64,000 nt of DNA from Saprospiraceae bacterium (GCA_016717655.1 JADKFC010000014.1:69169-133168); one strand, 5' to 3'; numbered from the stretch's first letter, positions 49,665 to 60,058 are shown. The notes: generated from the letters alone by a model not told the origin. Program-made: numbers and translations.

Positions 49665-51206
49665 TTATTCCCACTCAATGGTAGCCGGTGGTTTGGTGCT
49701 AATATCGTAAACAACCCTGTTAATTCCTTTGACATTGTTGATAATTTCACTTGATACGGTATTTAAAAAGTCATACGGAAGGTCAGACCAGACTGCCGTC
49801 ATTCCATCAACTGAATTGACACAACGCAGGGCAACCGTAAATTCGTATGTTCTTTCATCACCCATTACACCTACTGATTGAACGGGTAGCAATATGGCGC
49901 CTGCCTGCCATACTTTATTGTAGAGCTCATATTCCTTCAATTTATTGATAAAAATCGCGTCGGCATCCTGGCACAATCTGATTTTATCTCGGCTGATCTT
50001 ACCCAGTACTCTGATTGCCAGACCAGGTCCGGGAAAAGGATGTCTTTCTATTAACTCCTGGGCAATGCCCATTGCCAGTCCTACTCTTCTTACTTCATCC
50101 TTAAACAACATTCTAATGGGTTCAATAAGTTTCAAATGCAGGGTATCCGGTAAACCTCCAACATTGTGGTGCGATTTAATGGTAACAGAAGGACCATGTA
50201 CAGAAACAGACTCAATGACATCCGGATAGATGGTGCCTTGACCCAACCATGAGACGCCTTCAATCTTGGCAGCTTCTCTTTGAAAAACTTCAATGAAGAC
50301 CCTACCAATGATTTTACGTTTGGTTTCAGGATCATCTATACCTTCTAGTTCACTGAGAAAGTCATTGGATGCGTCAACGCCTACAATGTTGAAGCCCATA
50401 TTTCTATAGGAATGGAGAACAGATTGAAATTCGCCCTTTCTAAGCAGGCCATTATCCAGAAAAACACAGGTAAGACGGTCTCCAATGGCTTCATGGATAA
50501 GACTGGCAGCTACAGTAGAATCAACCCCACCGGAGAGTCCCATCAATACTTTACCATCTCCTACTTTTGTTTTGATATCAGCAATGGTTTCTTCTATATA
50601 AGCGGCCGGTGTCCAATCACAATGGCAACCTGCTACATGAACCACAAAGTTTCTCAACATATCCATTCCTTCCACTGAATGGGTTACTTCAGGATGAAAT
50701 TGAAAACAATAGTAAGGAAAGTCAAAAGCTCCTGTGCGAGATCTGAATGCGGCTACCGGAATGTCATCTGTTGTAGCAATGGCTTCAAAGGATTCAGGAA
50801 GTACTTCTATCGAATCGCCGTGCGACATCCACACCTGAGATGAGGCAGATATTCCTTGAAAAATGGGATCGTTTTGGTCAGTGACATTGAGCCGTGCCTT
50901 ACCATATTCCCTTTTTAAGGTTTTTGAAACCTTACCCCCCAATTGATGCGCTGTCAATTGTGCACCGTAACAAACTCCTAAAACCGGGAGTTTCCCTTTA
51001 ATTAGATTTAAATCGGTGTACAGGGCATTGGCGTCCAAAACAGAAAATGGACTACCAGAAAGAATGATGCCTTTGGCAGATAAATAATCTGAAGGCAGGG
51101 CATTATAAGGATAGATTTCACAAAACACATGTAATTCTCTTAATCTTCGGGCTATCAACTGTGTGTATTGAGAGCCGAAGTCAAGTATTATAATCCTTTC
51201 CTTCAT
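49665..51206 (-). CDS. guaA: GMP synthase (glutamine-hydrolysing)
   Basis: An intact 513-residue enzyme (start [16 protein letters not shown] at 51206). The GATase domain has [15 protein letters not shown] (nucleophile Cys) and [10 protein letters not shown]. The synthetase has the PP-loop [17 protein letters not shown], and the C-terminal domain has [14 protein letters not shown] and ends [11 protein letters not shown]. It converts XMP to GMP. Its stop is next to the lipoprotein start, suggesting an operon. Confidence 0.95.
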   Translation of the reverse strand: MKERIIILDFGSQYTQLIARRLRELHVFCEIYPYNALPSDYLSAKGIILSGSPFSVLDANALYTDLNLIKGKLPVLGVCYGAQLTAHQLGGKVSKTLKREYGKARLNVTDQNDPIFQGISASSQVWMSHGDSIEVLPESFEAIATTDDIPVAAFRSRTGAFDFPYYCFQFHPEVTHSVEGMDMLRNFVVHVAGCHCDWTPAAYIEETIADIKTKVGDGKVLMGLSGGVDSTVAASLIHEAIGDRLTCVFLDNGLLRKGEFQSVLHSYRNMGFNIVGVDASNDFLSELEGIDDPETKRKIIGRVFIEVFQREAAKIEGVSWLGQGTIYPDVIESVSVHGPSVTIKSHHNVGGLPDTLHLKLIEPIRMLFKDEVRRVGLAMGIAQELIERHPFPGPGLAIRVLGKISRDKIRLCQDADAIFINKLKEYELYNKVWQAGAILLPVQSVGVMGDERTYEFTVALRCVNSVDGMTAVWSDLPYDFLNTVSSEIINNVKGINRVVYDISTKPPATIEWE

Positions 51207-51230
51207 ACTATTATTTTGATATTGTGGCAA

Positions 51231-51536
51231 AGATAGCCGATATCTGTTAAATAAGGAAAACAGACCCCAATTACCTCTTTGGCAGGAAGGTTTGGGGCCA
51301 ATCTCTCAGGTTTTACAACCTATTTATTGGCTTTTCCACTTTGCATTGCCAATTTAAAATTCAAATAAAGTCCATTATCCGAACAATGATTTGAGGATAA
51401 CAACAAAGCGGAAACCGTAATTTGCCTGTTGGCTATAAACATGAAAAGAAGCCTAAAAGGTGGTATTCTCCTATGGTTTTAATAGTTTTCGTTTTCTTAA
51501 TAAAGCCGTATTTTTGTGGGGAATAAAATCAAAAAT
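51231..51536. other. Intergenic region, 306 bases
   Basis: Divergent space between guaA and lpdA. The only clear element is the lpdA promoter near 51486-51516. A CCCCAA...TTGGGG pair around 51264-51296 with a long loop is probably chance. Confidence 0.4.
51486..51516 (+). promoter_or_regulatory. Candidate promoter for lpdA
   Basis: TATTTTTG (51509-51516) fits TAnnTTTG; a weak -33 element (TTTTCG) lies 17 bases upstream. The ATG at 51537 is 20 bases downstream. Confidence 0.4.
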
Positions 51537-52933
51537 ATGAATTTTGACATCATTGTAATTGGTACTGGACCTGGAGGCTACGTTGCAGCCATTAGGGCGT
51601 CACAGCTGGGCAAAAAAGTGGCAGTTGTGGAAAAAGAATCTTTGGGTGGTATTTGTCTCAACTGGGGCTGTATACCTACAAAAGCCTTGTGGAAAAGCGC
51701 ACAGGTCTTTAACTATATCAATCATGCCGAAGATTATGGCATTGTAGCCGGCAACCCTAAACCGGACTTTGGAGCCATTATCAAAAGAAGTCAGGGGTAG
51801 CTGAAGGTATGAGCAAGGGTGTTCAATTTTTAATGAAAAAAAATAAGATAACTGTAATCACAGGAACAGCATCCTTAGCAAGGGGTAAAAAGGTGGTGGT
51901 TACAGACGCAGAAGGCAAAAAAGCAGAATATGCTGCAGACCACATCATTATAGCCACCGGCAGCAGGGCTCGCCAATTGCCCAATCTGCCTATTGACGGT
52001 AAAAAGATCATTGGCTACAGAGAAGCCATGTCATTGCCTACCCAGCCTGCAAGAATGGTGGTGGTTGGTGCAGGAGCCATCGGCGTGGAATTTGCTTATT
52101 TTTATCATTCAATAGGAACGGAGGTTACGATTGTTGAATTTTTAGAACAAGGCCTTTTACCAAGAGAAGATGCAGAAGTCTCAAAAGAACTTGCCAAGGT
52201 GTTCACCAAATCAGGTATCAAAGTTTTGGCCAATACTTCGGTAGAAAAAGTGGATACCCAGGGAGATAAATGTAAGGTAACCATCAAAAACAGAAAGGAT
52301 GGTAAAGAAGAAACCATTGAATGTGAAGTGGTTTTGAGCTCGGCCGGCATCAGCCCCAATACCGAAAACATCGGTCTTGAGTTATTGGGAGTAGAAACAG
52401 ATAGAGGAATGATCAAGGTGGATGAATATTATAGAACCAATGTGCCAGGTATTTATGCCATAGGAGATGTTATTCCTACCCAAGCCCTGGCCCACGTAGC
52501 CAGTGCAGAAGGCATCACATGTGTAGAAAAAATCAGTGGCATGCACGCAGAGCCTCTCGATTACAACAACATACCTTCATGCACTTATTGCTCACCAGAA
52601 GTTGCCAGTGTTGGATACACAGAGGCGGCGGCAAAAGAGGCAGGTTACGAGGTCAAAGTTGGAAAATTTCCTTTTTCAGCATCGGGCAAGGCAAGTGCAT
52701 CGGGAGCCAAAGAAGGGTTTGTGAAGGTGATTTACGATGCCAAATACGGAGAACTTTTGGGGGCCCATATGATAGGTATGAATGTTACCGAAATGATAGC
52801 TGAAATTGTGGTTGCCAGAAAATTAGAAACTACCGGTCACGAAGTTTTAAAGGCTGTCCACCCACACCCCACCATGAGTGAGGCAGTAATGGAAGCTACA
52901 GCTGCGGCATATGATGAAGTAATACATTTGTAA
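51537..52933 (+). CDS. lpdA: Dihydrolipoyl dehydrogenase (frameshifted)
   Basis: The E3 subunit of 2-oxoacid dehydrogenase complexes, about 465 residues. FAD-binding [17 protein letters not shown] is followed by the redox-active disulfide motif [15 protein letters not shown], a second Rossmann [19 protein letters not shown], and the C-terminal catalytic [10 protein letters not shown] one-base shift at about 51795 (IIKRSQG, stop; resumes [11 protein letters not shown]) splits it. I start at MNFDIIVIG rather than the upstream GTG-like region. E1 and E2 genes are not in the window. Confidence 0.95.
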
Positions 52934-52956
52934 ATTAAAAAAGCATCTTATATTTG
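52927..52956 (+). promoter_or_regulatory. Promoter for tRNA-Ala
   Basis: TTTG (52927-52930), an 18-base spacer, then TATATTTG (52949-52956). This is a strong Bacteroidota consensus, ending 14 bases before the tRNA. Confidence 0.7.
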
Positions 52957-52970
52957 CCGACCAATGGTCA

Positions 52971-53044
52971 AGGGAATTAGCTCAGTTGGCTAGAGCGCTA
53001 CGCTGGCAGCGTAGAGGTCACCGGTTCGAGCCCGGTATTCTCCA
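52971..53044 (+). tRNA. tRNA-Ala (GGC anticodon)
   Basis: A full cloverleaf: D-arm AGCTCAGTTGGCTAGAGC, anticodon stem CTACG/CGTAG with loop CTGGCAG, giving anticodon GGC, and T-arm ACCGGTTCGAGCCCGGT. The acceptor 3' strand is ATTCTCC plus the discriminator A; CCA is not encoded. The first acceptor pair is A-C. Adding one G to the GGG run would make the stem GGGGAAT and restore pairing, so a homopolymer deletion is likely. Confidence 0.9.
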
Positions 53045-53045
53045 C

Positions 53046-53080
53046 AAAAAAAGGCAACCTTTAGGGGTTGCCTTTTTTAT
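53046..53080 (+). terminator. Intrinsic terminator after tRNA-Ala
   Basis: AAAAAGGCAACC pairs with GGTTGCCTTTTT around CTTTAGG-like loop sequence, followed by Ts. Confidence 0.8.
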
Positions 53081-53096
53081 TATGGATGATTCTTAT

Positions 53097-53489
53097 TTAT
53101 TTTTTTCCAAAAACCAAGACGTTGGCCTTTCCTTTCATAATGCCTTTTGTGTCATATAGAAAGCTAATGCGGTCAATTCTTCTTCTGTTGCCTGGCAAAT
53201 CAATTACCCTGCTCTCTTCTCCCTGCTTAAAATTCTTACGAATGGCCACATTGAATTTTTCGCCGTTTTCAAAGTAAATATCCATGTCCATCATATCAAG
53301 GCCAGCGTCGGTAACTTTAATTTTGATGGCTTTAAAAATGTCATTTCCCGTTACTTTGAGCACATCCCTGTCCGGGCCATAATTAGCCTCTTTTTGGCCA
53401 ATGATTACCCATTTGGAATAAGCAGTAAAAGCTGATCCTGTGATGAAGGCCATAGCCATGGCTACAATTAAAATGGTTTTGATTTTCAT
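53097..53489 (-). CDS. Exported DUF2541-like protein
   Basis: A 130-residue protein with a signal peptide (MKIKTILIVAMAMAFITGSAFTA). The pattern VLKVTGNDIFKAIKIKVTDAGLDM, then VIDLPGNRRRIDRISFLYD resembles DUF2541 (YaaI-like) periplasmic proteins. The frame is intact. It is convergent with tRNA-Ala. The function is unknown. Confidence 0.6.
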   Translation of the reverse strand: MKIKTILIVAMAMAFITGSAFTAYSKWVIIGQKEANYGPDRDVLKVTGNDIFKAIKIKVTDAGLDMMDMDIYFENGEKFNVAIRKNFKQGEESRVIDLPGNRRRIDRISFLYDTKGIMKGKANVLVFGKK

Positions 53490-53647
53490 GTCTGTTTTAT
53501 GTTTTAATTTGATGTTTTGACGTCTGCAGGACTTTTAGGTTTATCCCTGTCTGCCGTTTTAGTATATTTTTAACAAATTAAAGGAATTTTAAAATTATTT
53601 TTTCCTAAACTTGCATGGTAAGTTTAAAAACAAAATAATCTTCTGAT

Positions 53648-54346
53648 ATGAAAAGGTATTTCACTATTTTATTGTTCTTTTTTTCTATCTATAGAGCAGA
53701 TACACAAATTGTTATTAGCCCAGACACCGCTTGTATCCATGTGGATACCAATGGCATCATTGATACCGTAAAACTGACTATTACCAATAATACTGCAGCT
53801 GAGGTTTCGCTTTACTGGACATTGGACTTAGGAAAAAACTTTCCATCTCAGTGGAGAACACAGATTTGTGATTTCAACTTATGTTATGATTACAATGTAA
53901 GACAACAATCACCCAATAAGCCCAATAAGCTTGCTGCCGGTGCCACCAATAAAACTTTTTCATTTTACCTGACAGACAGTTTCAATTATGAATTTATTGA
54001 TACTGTGTACATTGTGTTTTACACCGATAAAACCTTTAAGGATACTTTGCAGGTAATACCTATACTTATTGGCGGCTGTAACGTAATGAGTCATACTTTT
54101 AACGTTTCCCTGAATGAAGTGGTACTACAACCTAATCCAAGCTTTGATGGCAGTTTTGAAATAAGAGGTGATAATGATTTTGACCGAATTGAACTCTATG
54201 ACATGATGGGTAGACTCATCCTCAAAGAAGGGTATGAGGCTCATAAAAAATATGAAATTCCCAATGCGAATTCAGGAATGTCGGTTGTAAAATTGATATC
54301 AGACAAAAGAAATCAGGTTGTTTGCAGGCTGCTGATGGTTCAATAA
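53648..54346 (+). CDS. T9SS-secreted hypothetical protein
   Basis: A 232-residue protein with a signal peptide (MKRYFTILLFFFSIYRADTQ), an immunoglobulin-like region (KLTITNNTAAEVSLYWTLDL, and CDFNLCYDYNV), and a T9SS C-terminal domain (VVLQPNPSFDGSFEIRGDND to VVCRLLMVQ). It is probably surface-exposed or secreted. No specific family is recognised. Confidence 0.7.
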   Translation: MKRYFTILLFFFSIYRADTQIVISPDTACIHVDTNGIIDTVKLTITNNTAAEVSLYWTLDLGKNFPSQWRTQICDFNLCYDYNVRQQSPNKPNKLAAGATNKTFSFYLTDSFNYEFIDTVYIVFYTDKTFKDTLQVIPILIGGCNVMSHTFNVSLNEVVLQPNPSFDGSFEIRGDNDFDRIELYDMMGRLILKEGYEAHKKYEIPNANSGMSVVKLISDKRNQVVCRLLMVQ

Positions 54347-54353
54347 CAAACCA

Positions 54354-55693
54354 TTATGCAGGCTTTTTTATCCAATTGCGGATATATAAAAAGGACAAAA
54401 GAAACATTACCGACCAGTAAAGCCACTCACTCATCCAGGCAATTTCAATAGAAAAATGAGCTATTTCAATTACGTAAAAGACATAGATCAAATAGGCTAT
54501 GATGCTTGCCAATTCTGTCAGGAAAACAAATTTGTTATTTCCCGTGGCTACTACTGCATTGAGCCAAATAACTCCAATGGTGAGCATGACCATAGCTGAA
54601 GTAACCACCCTGAGCAGAGAGGTTCCTACATTGGCAAATTCACCTTCCTGACCATAAAGGGCGAATACCCAATGAGGAACAAGATTGACCAGAATTACAA
54701 AACACAACATTCCAGTTATGCTGATTTTTAATATCCTGATTAAAACAGGCATAAAATCACTTTTCCTACCTTGTCCTAAAACATTGGAAAGTACGGTATT
54801 GGTAGTTGCACCAAATGACCATGAAAAGACACCACTGATTCCAAACAAATTGCGCATGGTCTGCGAAGCTGCTTGCTCCTGGTAAGAATAATTTCGATTA
54901 ATTAAAATGTAGAACAGCCACCATGCCACGATGCTTATGGCGTATTGGGCCATCAAAGGAAATGACTGATAAAATACCTCTTTCAGCAGCATGTCAGTGT
55001 ATTTAAAAAAGTCAGGTATGTCATACTTAATGCCAAACTTTTTGTACACAATCAAAACTCCCACAGATAAAAACCCAAGGCTTTCTGAAATTACCGAAGC
55101 ATATGCTGCACCATTAAAACCCATGGGAGCAAGGCCCCAACCTCCAAAAATAAACCAGTAATCCAAAACAATATTGGCCACACTTTCGATGATGGATGCA
55201 AACAGCAACCATCTTGTTTCCTGGATACAAATGATGTAAGAATTAGAAAGTTGATACCCAAAAAGAAAAAGCAATCCCCAGATTCGGATGTGCATAAAAT
55301 CTATGACAAAATGAGCATCTTCATGACTCATACCCACAGCAGTTAACATAGGGGTTAGTCCAAAAAAGTAATGCCTGTGGCCAAACCTGCCAGTAAGGCG
55401 GCCACTATATAACCATGCCGGAGGGTATTGATGATGTTTATCCGGTTATTTTCACCAGCCTGCCTTGAGATCATAGACAAAATAGCATTGGACAGGCCAT
55501 ACCCCATTGCAGCAAAAATAAGGTAGTAAACCCCGGTTAATGCCGCATAGGCCAGCTCCTTTGTGCCCAGGTGCCCTAAAAAAATAGCATTGAATAAAAA
55601 ATTTAGCTCGGGCACCAATCTTGCCAAGCTGATGGGCAGGGTCAAAAGAATGATGCCCTTTACAGAGGTATCAACTTTGAGATCATGCGTCAT
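54354..55693 (-). CDS. MATE-family efflux transporter (frameshifted)
   Basis: A 12-TM multidrug and toxin extrusion-type transporter, about 445 residues. The first part (GIILLTLPISLARLVPELNFL, FLGHLGTKELAYAAL) ends at a false stop at 55355. One T added to the T6 run at about 55358 joins it to LTPMLTAVGMSHEDA. Later helices are LFLFGYQLSNSYIICIQETR, LAPMGFNGAAYASVI, and GATTNTVLSNVLGQGR. Start ATG and hemF stop overlap by 4 bases, so translation is coupled. The substrate is unknown. Confidence 0.85.
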
Positions 55694-56526
55694 GGCTTGG
55701 ACATTGAGATCCAGTCAATATCTTTTTTTAGCATTCGTTGGGTTTGTTCTTCCAAACTTCCAGGTTGAGGAACGTGGTTGTACACCCATCTGGCATCATG
55801 GGGCAAACTCATCAAAATGGATTCTGCCCTGCCATCGGTCTCAAGTCCAAATCGAGTACCTCTGTCCCATGCCAGATTAAACTCAACATATCTTCCTCGC
55901 CTAATGAGCTGCCAGTTTTTATGTGTGTCGTTAAAAGGTTTCTCAAAATTGGGCAAAAACAGATCTGTGTAAGCCGGTAAAAAAATTTGGCCTACTTCTA
56001 AGATGAATTTTAATCCAACAGGCTTTGAAATTTCAGGGTTTGTTAATCGATCAAAAAAGATGCCTCCAATGCCCCTGGTTTCCTGCCTGTGTTTAATGTA
56101 AAAATAATCATCAGCCCATTTTTTAAACCTGGTGTAGTACGTTGGATCTGTATTATCACAACATCTTTTGAGTTTGTTGTGAAATACAGCTGACTCATCC
56201 ATGGAAATATAATGAGGACTTGCATCTATTCCACCACCAAACCACCAGGTGTCGCCTGCCTCAGAAACCCCTGTGGCAAAAAAATCTCCGGCTCCAATTC
56301 CCAAAGATTTGGCTGCCTCTGCGTTGAGTGTGCCATGGACAGCAGAAAAATTGACTCCTCCTTTTTCAATATGGCTGCCGATGATAGCCCGGGTTCTGCC
56401 CCCACCTCCTCCAGGTCTTTGCCATAAGTCTTCCTGAATCGATGCAGACTTATCCAGCTCCAAAAGTCCATTACAAATATCATCTTGCAAGGCCTCTAAT
56501 TGAGTAGCTATAAATTGTTTGTCCAT
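55690..56526 (-). CDS. hemF: Aerobic coproporphyrinogen III oxidase with internal deletion
   Basis: A 278-residue HemF. It decarboxylates coproporphyrinogen III in haem synthesis. Matching segments are GGVNFSAVHGTL, DTWWFGGGIDASPHYI, RGIGGIFFD, YVEFNLAWDRGTRFGLETDG and ESILMSLPHDARWVYN. After residue 88 (FFATGVS) the protein goes straight to EAGDTWW. Normal HemF has about 25 residues here, with HPxNPxxPTxHxNVR, which holds the proton-donor His, another metal His and substrate contacts. The frame is preserved. It is either a real inactivating deletion or an assembly loss. Confidence 0.85.
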   Translation of the reverse strand: MDKQFIATQLEALQDDICNGLLELDKSASIQEDLWQRPGGGGGRTRAIIGSHIEKGGVNFSAVHGTLNAEAAKSLGIGAGDFFATGVSEAGDTWWFGGGIDASPHYISMDESAVFHNKLKRCCDNTDPTYYTRFKKWADDYFYIKHRQETRGIGGIFFDRLTNPEISKPVGLKFILEVGQIFLPAYTDLFLPNFEKPFNDTHKNWQLIRRGRYVEFNLAWDRGTRFGLETDGRAESILMSLPHDARWVYNHVPQPGSLEEQTQRMLKKDIDWISMSKP

Positions 56527-56527
56527 A

Positions 56528-56872
56528 TTAACTATTCTTGAGGGCTGCCAAAGCCTCTTTGGTGGCACCGGAGGTAATGGTTTTGTCAATGATTACGAGG
56601 GGCCTTCTTAAAAAGGTATATTCTTCGAGAATGAGTGACCTCATTTCTTTTTCGGTGAGTACTTTTTTATTTAAGCCAAGGGTACGATACTTTACTGCTT
56701 TTTTGCTGAACAGGATTTCGTAAGACCCCAATTTTTTGGCCGCTAAATCTAAGTCTTTGGCAGAAATACCCTGGGTCTTGATATCTACCAATTCAACCTC
56801 TTTTTCAGGGTTTAATTCTTTAAGGAACTTGCGACAAGTATCGCAAGTGCTAAGTGAGTAGATCCTCTTCAT
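56528..56872 (-). CDS. ArsC/Spx-family thioredoxin-fold protein
   Basis: A 114-residue protein with YSLSTCDTCRKFLKEL (CxxC) and LRRPLVIID near the C-terminus, the family pattern of ArsC/Spx/YffB proteins. It could be an arsenate reductase-like enzyme or a redox-sensing regulator; the sequence does not decide. It starts 20 bases after the GT2 stop and ends one base before hemF. Confidence 0.75.
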   Translation of the reverse strand: MKRIYSLSTCDTCRKFLKELNPEKEVELVDIKTQGISAKDLDLAAKKLGSYEILFSKKAVKYRTLGLNKKVLTEKEMRSLILEEYTFLRRPLVIIDKTITSGATKEALAALKNS

Positions 56873-56892
56873 GAATGATGTAATGATTAAAT

Positions 56893-57630
56893 TTATTGGT
56901 AATACCCTTTAAAAGCTTTTAATCTCAAGCCCAGCACCCCTTTGATGGCTTCGGAAACGATGTTGGTACTCATTTTAGAGGTACCTTTGATCCTATCAGA
57001 AAAAATAATGGGCACCTCAATCCACTTATACCCTTTGAGATAAGCAGCATATTTCATTTCTATCTGGAAGGCATATCCCGAAAATTTGATCTTACTCAAG
57101 TCCAGCCCTCTCAACACCTTATTGTGGTAACATATAAATCCAGCGGTAGGGTCCTTGATGGGCATACCGGTAACCATTCTCACATAAATGGAAGCACCAT
57201 AGCTCAGAAACAATCTATCTTTAGGCCAATTGGAAATCCCGCCTCCCTTTACATACCTTGATCCTATGGCGAAATCAGCATCCGATTGCACACAGCCTTC
57301 CAGCAACCGATTGAGGTCTTTGGGGTCATGTGAGAAGTCAGCATCCATTTCAAAAAGATAATCGTAATGATGGTACAAACCAAACTGAAAGCCGGCTATA
57401 TAAGCCGTACCCAAGCCCATTTTACCACTTCTCTGTAAGAGATGAATTCGATCAGGTTGATCTGCTTTCATTTCTAAAACCATAGAAGCAGTACCATCTG
57501 GACTGTTGTCATCTACAATTAAAACATGAAAATGACTGCCTTGAGATAAAACAGCCGATATTATATCACCAACATTTTCAATCTCATTGTATGTGGGTAT
57601 GATCACCAGACATTTTATTCCTTCGTACAT
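56893..57630 (-). CDS. GT2 glycosyltransferase (Dpm1-like)
   Basis: A 245-residue enzyme of the polyprenol-phosphate mannose synthase type. Motifs are LVIIPTYNEIENVGDII, VLIVDDNSPDGTA, the DxD MDADFSHDP, and GSRYVKGGGISNWP. No C-terminal TM region is present, matching the short bacterial forms. It transfers a sugar from a GDP donor to a lipid carrier on the inner membrane. The acceptor and donor are inferred from family. Confidence 0.85.
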   Translation of the reverse strand: MYEGIKCLVIIPTYNEIENVGDIISAVLSQGSHFHVLIVDDNSPDGTASMVLEMKADQPDRIHLLQRSGKMGLGTAYIAGFQFGLYHHYDYLFEMDADFSHDPKDLNRLLEGCVQSDADFAIGSRYVKGGGISNWPKDRLFLSYGASIYVRMVTGMPIKDPTAGFICYHNKVLRGLDLSKIKFSGYAFQIEMKYAAYLKGYKWIEVPIIFSDRIKGTSKMSTNIVSEAIKGVLGLRLKAFKGYYQ

Positions 57631-57678
57631 ACCATTACAGAGCTTTGATTGAAAAATATACCGAAAGGTTGAGTTGGG

Positions 57679-58117
57679 TTAAATATTTTTTACCGCATTT
57701 CTATCGGCTATGATATCTTTTAATTCTTTGATGGCTTCATACTCTTGAGGAAGTACCTTTTTAAAACATTCTTTGACAGCAAAATAGGCACCTTTTTCAC
57801 TTCCTGGCAGTCGCTCTTTGAGAATCTTTTTGCCAACTTAATATCGTGCTTCAAAATGCCCCGGATAGATGGGATATCGTGCCAATCACCTTCAACTGCG
57901 AGTGTCTTAACTTCGCTGCCATCTGATTGTACAGTTGGCTCAAGATCGATCAGATTTTGCCTTTTGAGGTAATATGGCCTTTGATTTGGTTGTAAAACCC
58001 TTCAGGTAAATTCCAAATTTCCGGGTCTTCAACCATCTCATTATTGATCAAAAACACCTCCAGACCCTTTTCATGAACCCGATAAATTAAAACCCTAACT
58101 GAATCAAGAACGCTCAT
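57679..58117 (-). CDS. NUDIX-like protein (two frameshifts)
   Basis: Starts MSVLDSVRVLIYRVHEKGLE at 58117, then FLINNEMVEDPEIWNLPEG. It shifts frame at about 57960 (LKRQNLIDLEPTVQ, KTLAVEGDWHDIPSIRGILKHD) and again at about 57830 (KKILKERLPGSEKGAYFAVKE, PQEYEAIKELKDIIADRN). Total length is about 145 residues. This is a conserved Bacteroidota NUDIX-like protein that appears to lack a clean GX5EX7REUXEEXGU box, so activity is uncertain. 57631-57678 and 58118-58271 show nothing notable. Confidence 0.7.
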
Positions 58118-58271
58118 ATTATTAATAATAAAGAACAACAAATTTAGGCAAAATCCACCATTAAACAGCTTACCGCGGCAAAAGTTTTCAAGAAAAGAAG
58201 TCCCTTTGTCACTAAGCAAGCTAAAAATTAAGCCTAGTATGTATCTTAGCAGCTCAATTTGAAAGAGAAAG

Positions 58272-59219
58272 ATGACATTACTTCAAACCGGATTACAATT
58301 CAACGGGCAGACAGGTTTTTACAGTGGCAAAGTGCGCGATGTTTATTATTTTGACCAACTGATTGCCATGGTGGTTTCAGACAGAATATCCGCCTTTGAT
58401 CATATATTACCACGACCCATTCCTTACAAGGGTCAGGTTTTAAACCAGATTGCCCTGCATTTTTTAGAGGCCAGCAAAGAACTGGTTCCAAATTGGTTAA
58501 TTTCTTCACCTGACCCTAATGTATCCATAGGCCTTCCTTGCGAACCCGTGAAAATAGAGATGGTTGTAAGGGGTTACCTGGCCGGACATGCCTGGAGGAC
58601 ATATGCCTCAGGTAAAAGGTTGCTATGTGGTGTAGAGATGCCTGAAGGCATGCATCAGCATGATGCTTTTCCCATGCCCATCATTACCCCAACCACAAAA
58701 GCAAGTGAAGGCCATGATGAAGATATATCAGCGGCAGAGATTTTGAGCAGGGGTATCATAGATGAGTCAACATGGAATCAAATGTGTCAATATGCCCTGA
58801 GCCTCTTTGATTTTGGGCAAAAAATGGCCAATGAACGAGGGCTGATTTTAGTGGATACTAAATATGAATTTGGCATCTATAAGGGCCAGTTGCTGCTCAT
58901 AGATGAAATACATACCCCTGACAGTTCGAGGTATTATTATTTGGATGGTTATCAGGAAAGACAAGATCGAAATGAACCACAAAAACAACTATCCAAAGAA
59001 TTTGTGAGAGAATGGTTGATGGCAAATGGATTTCAAGGCAGAGAAGGCGAAGTAATGCCTGAAATGCCTGATGACTTTGTCAAAGAAATATCGGACCGTT
59101 ACATAGAGCTTTACGAGCTTATCACCGGAAAGAACTTTGTCAAAGAGGGCCAGGAAAATTTAAAAGAGCGAATCGAAAAAAATGTAAATACTTTTCTAGC
59201 CAACTATGTGCCTGCATGA
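58272..59219 (+). CDS. purC: SAICAR synthetase
   Basis: An intact 315-residue phosphoribosylaminoimidazole-succinocarboxamide synthase (purine pathway). Motifs are SGKVRDVYYF, VVSDRISAFDHILPRPIPYKG, MVVRGYLAGHAWRTY, TPTTKASEGHDEDIS, LVDTKYEFG and IDEIHTPDSSRYY. The length is the long form common in Bacteroidota. It overlaps the next gene by 4 bases (ATGA). Confidence 0.95.
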   Translation: MTLLQTGLQFNGQTGFYSGKVRDVYYFDQLIAMVVSDRISAFDHILPRPIPYKGQVLNQIALHFLEASKELVPNWLISSPDPNVSIGLPCEPVKIEMVVRGYLAGHAWRTYASGKRLLCGVEMPEGMHQHDAFPMPIITPTTKASEGHDEDISAAEILSRGIIDESTWNQMCQYALSLFDFGQKMANERGLILVDTKYEFGIYKGQLLLIDEIHTPDSSRYYYLDGYQERQDRNEPQKQLSKEFVREWLMANGFQGREGEVMPEMPDDFVKEISDRYIELYELITGKNFVKEGQENLKERIEKNVNTFLANYVPA

Positions 59220-60058
59220 GTATCATCATTGTTGACAGTGGCAGTACCAAAGCAGACTGGGTTTGGACTGATGGCTTAGAAAGCAAGGTGTTTACCACAC
59301 AGGGCATCAATCCAACTACCGGCAGCGGACTGGAACAAAAACTTCCGGAAAACCTGGTTGAATTGATTTATAAAAGCACAGATGTGTTTTTTTATGCAGC
59401 AGGCGGAACCGGGTCTCTAGCCACCCTCAACATGCAAAAAATGTTTGGGAAAATGGGACAGGGACAGGAACAAAAGATTCAAATAGAAAGTGATATGTTG
59501 GGTGCTGCAAGGGCTTCAGCGGGTAATCGACCTGCCATCATAGGCATTCTCGGTACTGGATCCAATTCGTGCTTGTTTGATGGTGAAAAAATAACGGATC
59601 AGATCCCCTCCCTCGGATATTTACTTAGCGATGAGGGCAGTGGCAACCACATGGGGCGTTTGATATTAAAAGCCTGGTTTTACAGACAAATGTCACCCGC
59701 CGACGCTTCCTTATTTGAAGACAGGTTTCATTTATCAAGAGATGTTGTACTTCAGCATATCTACGCAAAAGAAGGTGTAGCCGCCTGGCTTGCAGGGTTT
59801 TCAGTTTTTTTAGATGAATGCTCTAGTGCCTTAAAAACCAAGATATTGCATCAGGCCTTTGGAGATTTCGTAGAGACAAGGATTGTAAAATACGAGGGTT
59901 TTCGTACCTTTGAACTCTGTTTTGTAGGGTCAATAGCCGGAATTTATATTAAAGAACTGACAGAAGTTTGTTCACACTATGAACTTTCAATATCAAGAGT
60001 AGTAAATAAACCTATTGAATCCCTGCTCAAATTTCATATTTCAAGAGAAAAATTATGA
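59216..60058 (+). CDS. BadF/BadG-type ATPase, N-acetylglucosamine kinase-like
   Basis: A 280-residue ASKHA-fold kinase: IIVDSGSTKADWVW (phosphate 1), GILGTGSNSCLFDGE (phosphate 2) and FCFVGSIAGIYIKELTEVC-like adenosine region. The pattern matches Bacteroidota N-acetylglucosamine/glucosamine kinases of the BadF/BcrA group. It overlaps both purC and pfkA by 4 bases, so it is translationally coupled with them. Confidence 0.75.
   Translation: MSIIIVDSGSTKADWVWTDGLESKVFTTQGINPTTGSGLEQKLPENLVELIYKSTDVFFYAAGGTGSLATLNMQKMFGKMGQGQEQKIQIESDMLGAARASAGNRPAIIGILGTGSNSCLFDGEKITDQIPSLGYLLSDEGSGNHMGRLILKAWFYRQMSPADASLFEDRFHLSRDVVLQHIYAKEGVAAWLAGFSVFLDECSSALKTKILHQAFGDFVETRIVKYEGFRTFELCFVGSIAGIYIKELTEVCSHYELSISRVVNKPIESLLKFHISREKL

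Noticed and set aside
51264..51296. Riboswitch-like CCCCAA/TTGGGG pairing between guaA and lpdA
   Set aside because: A six-base stem with a long loop and no conserved core; chance pairing is likely.
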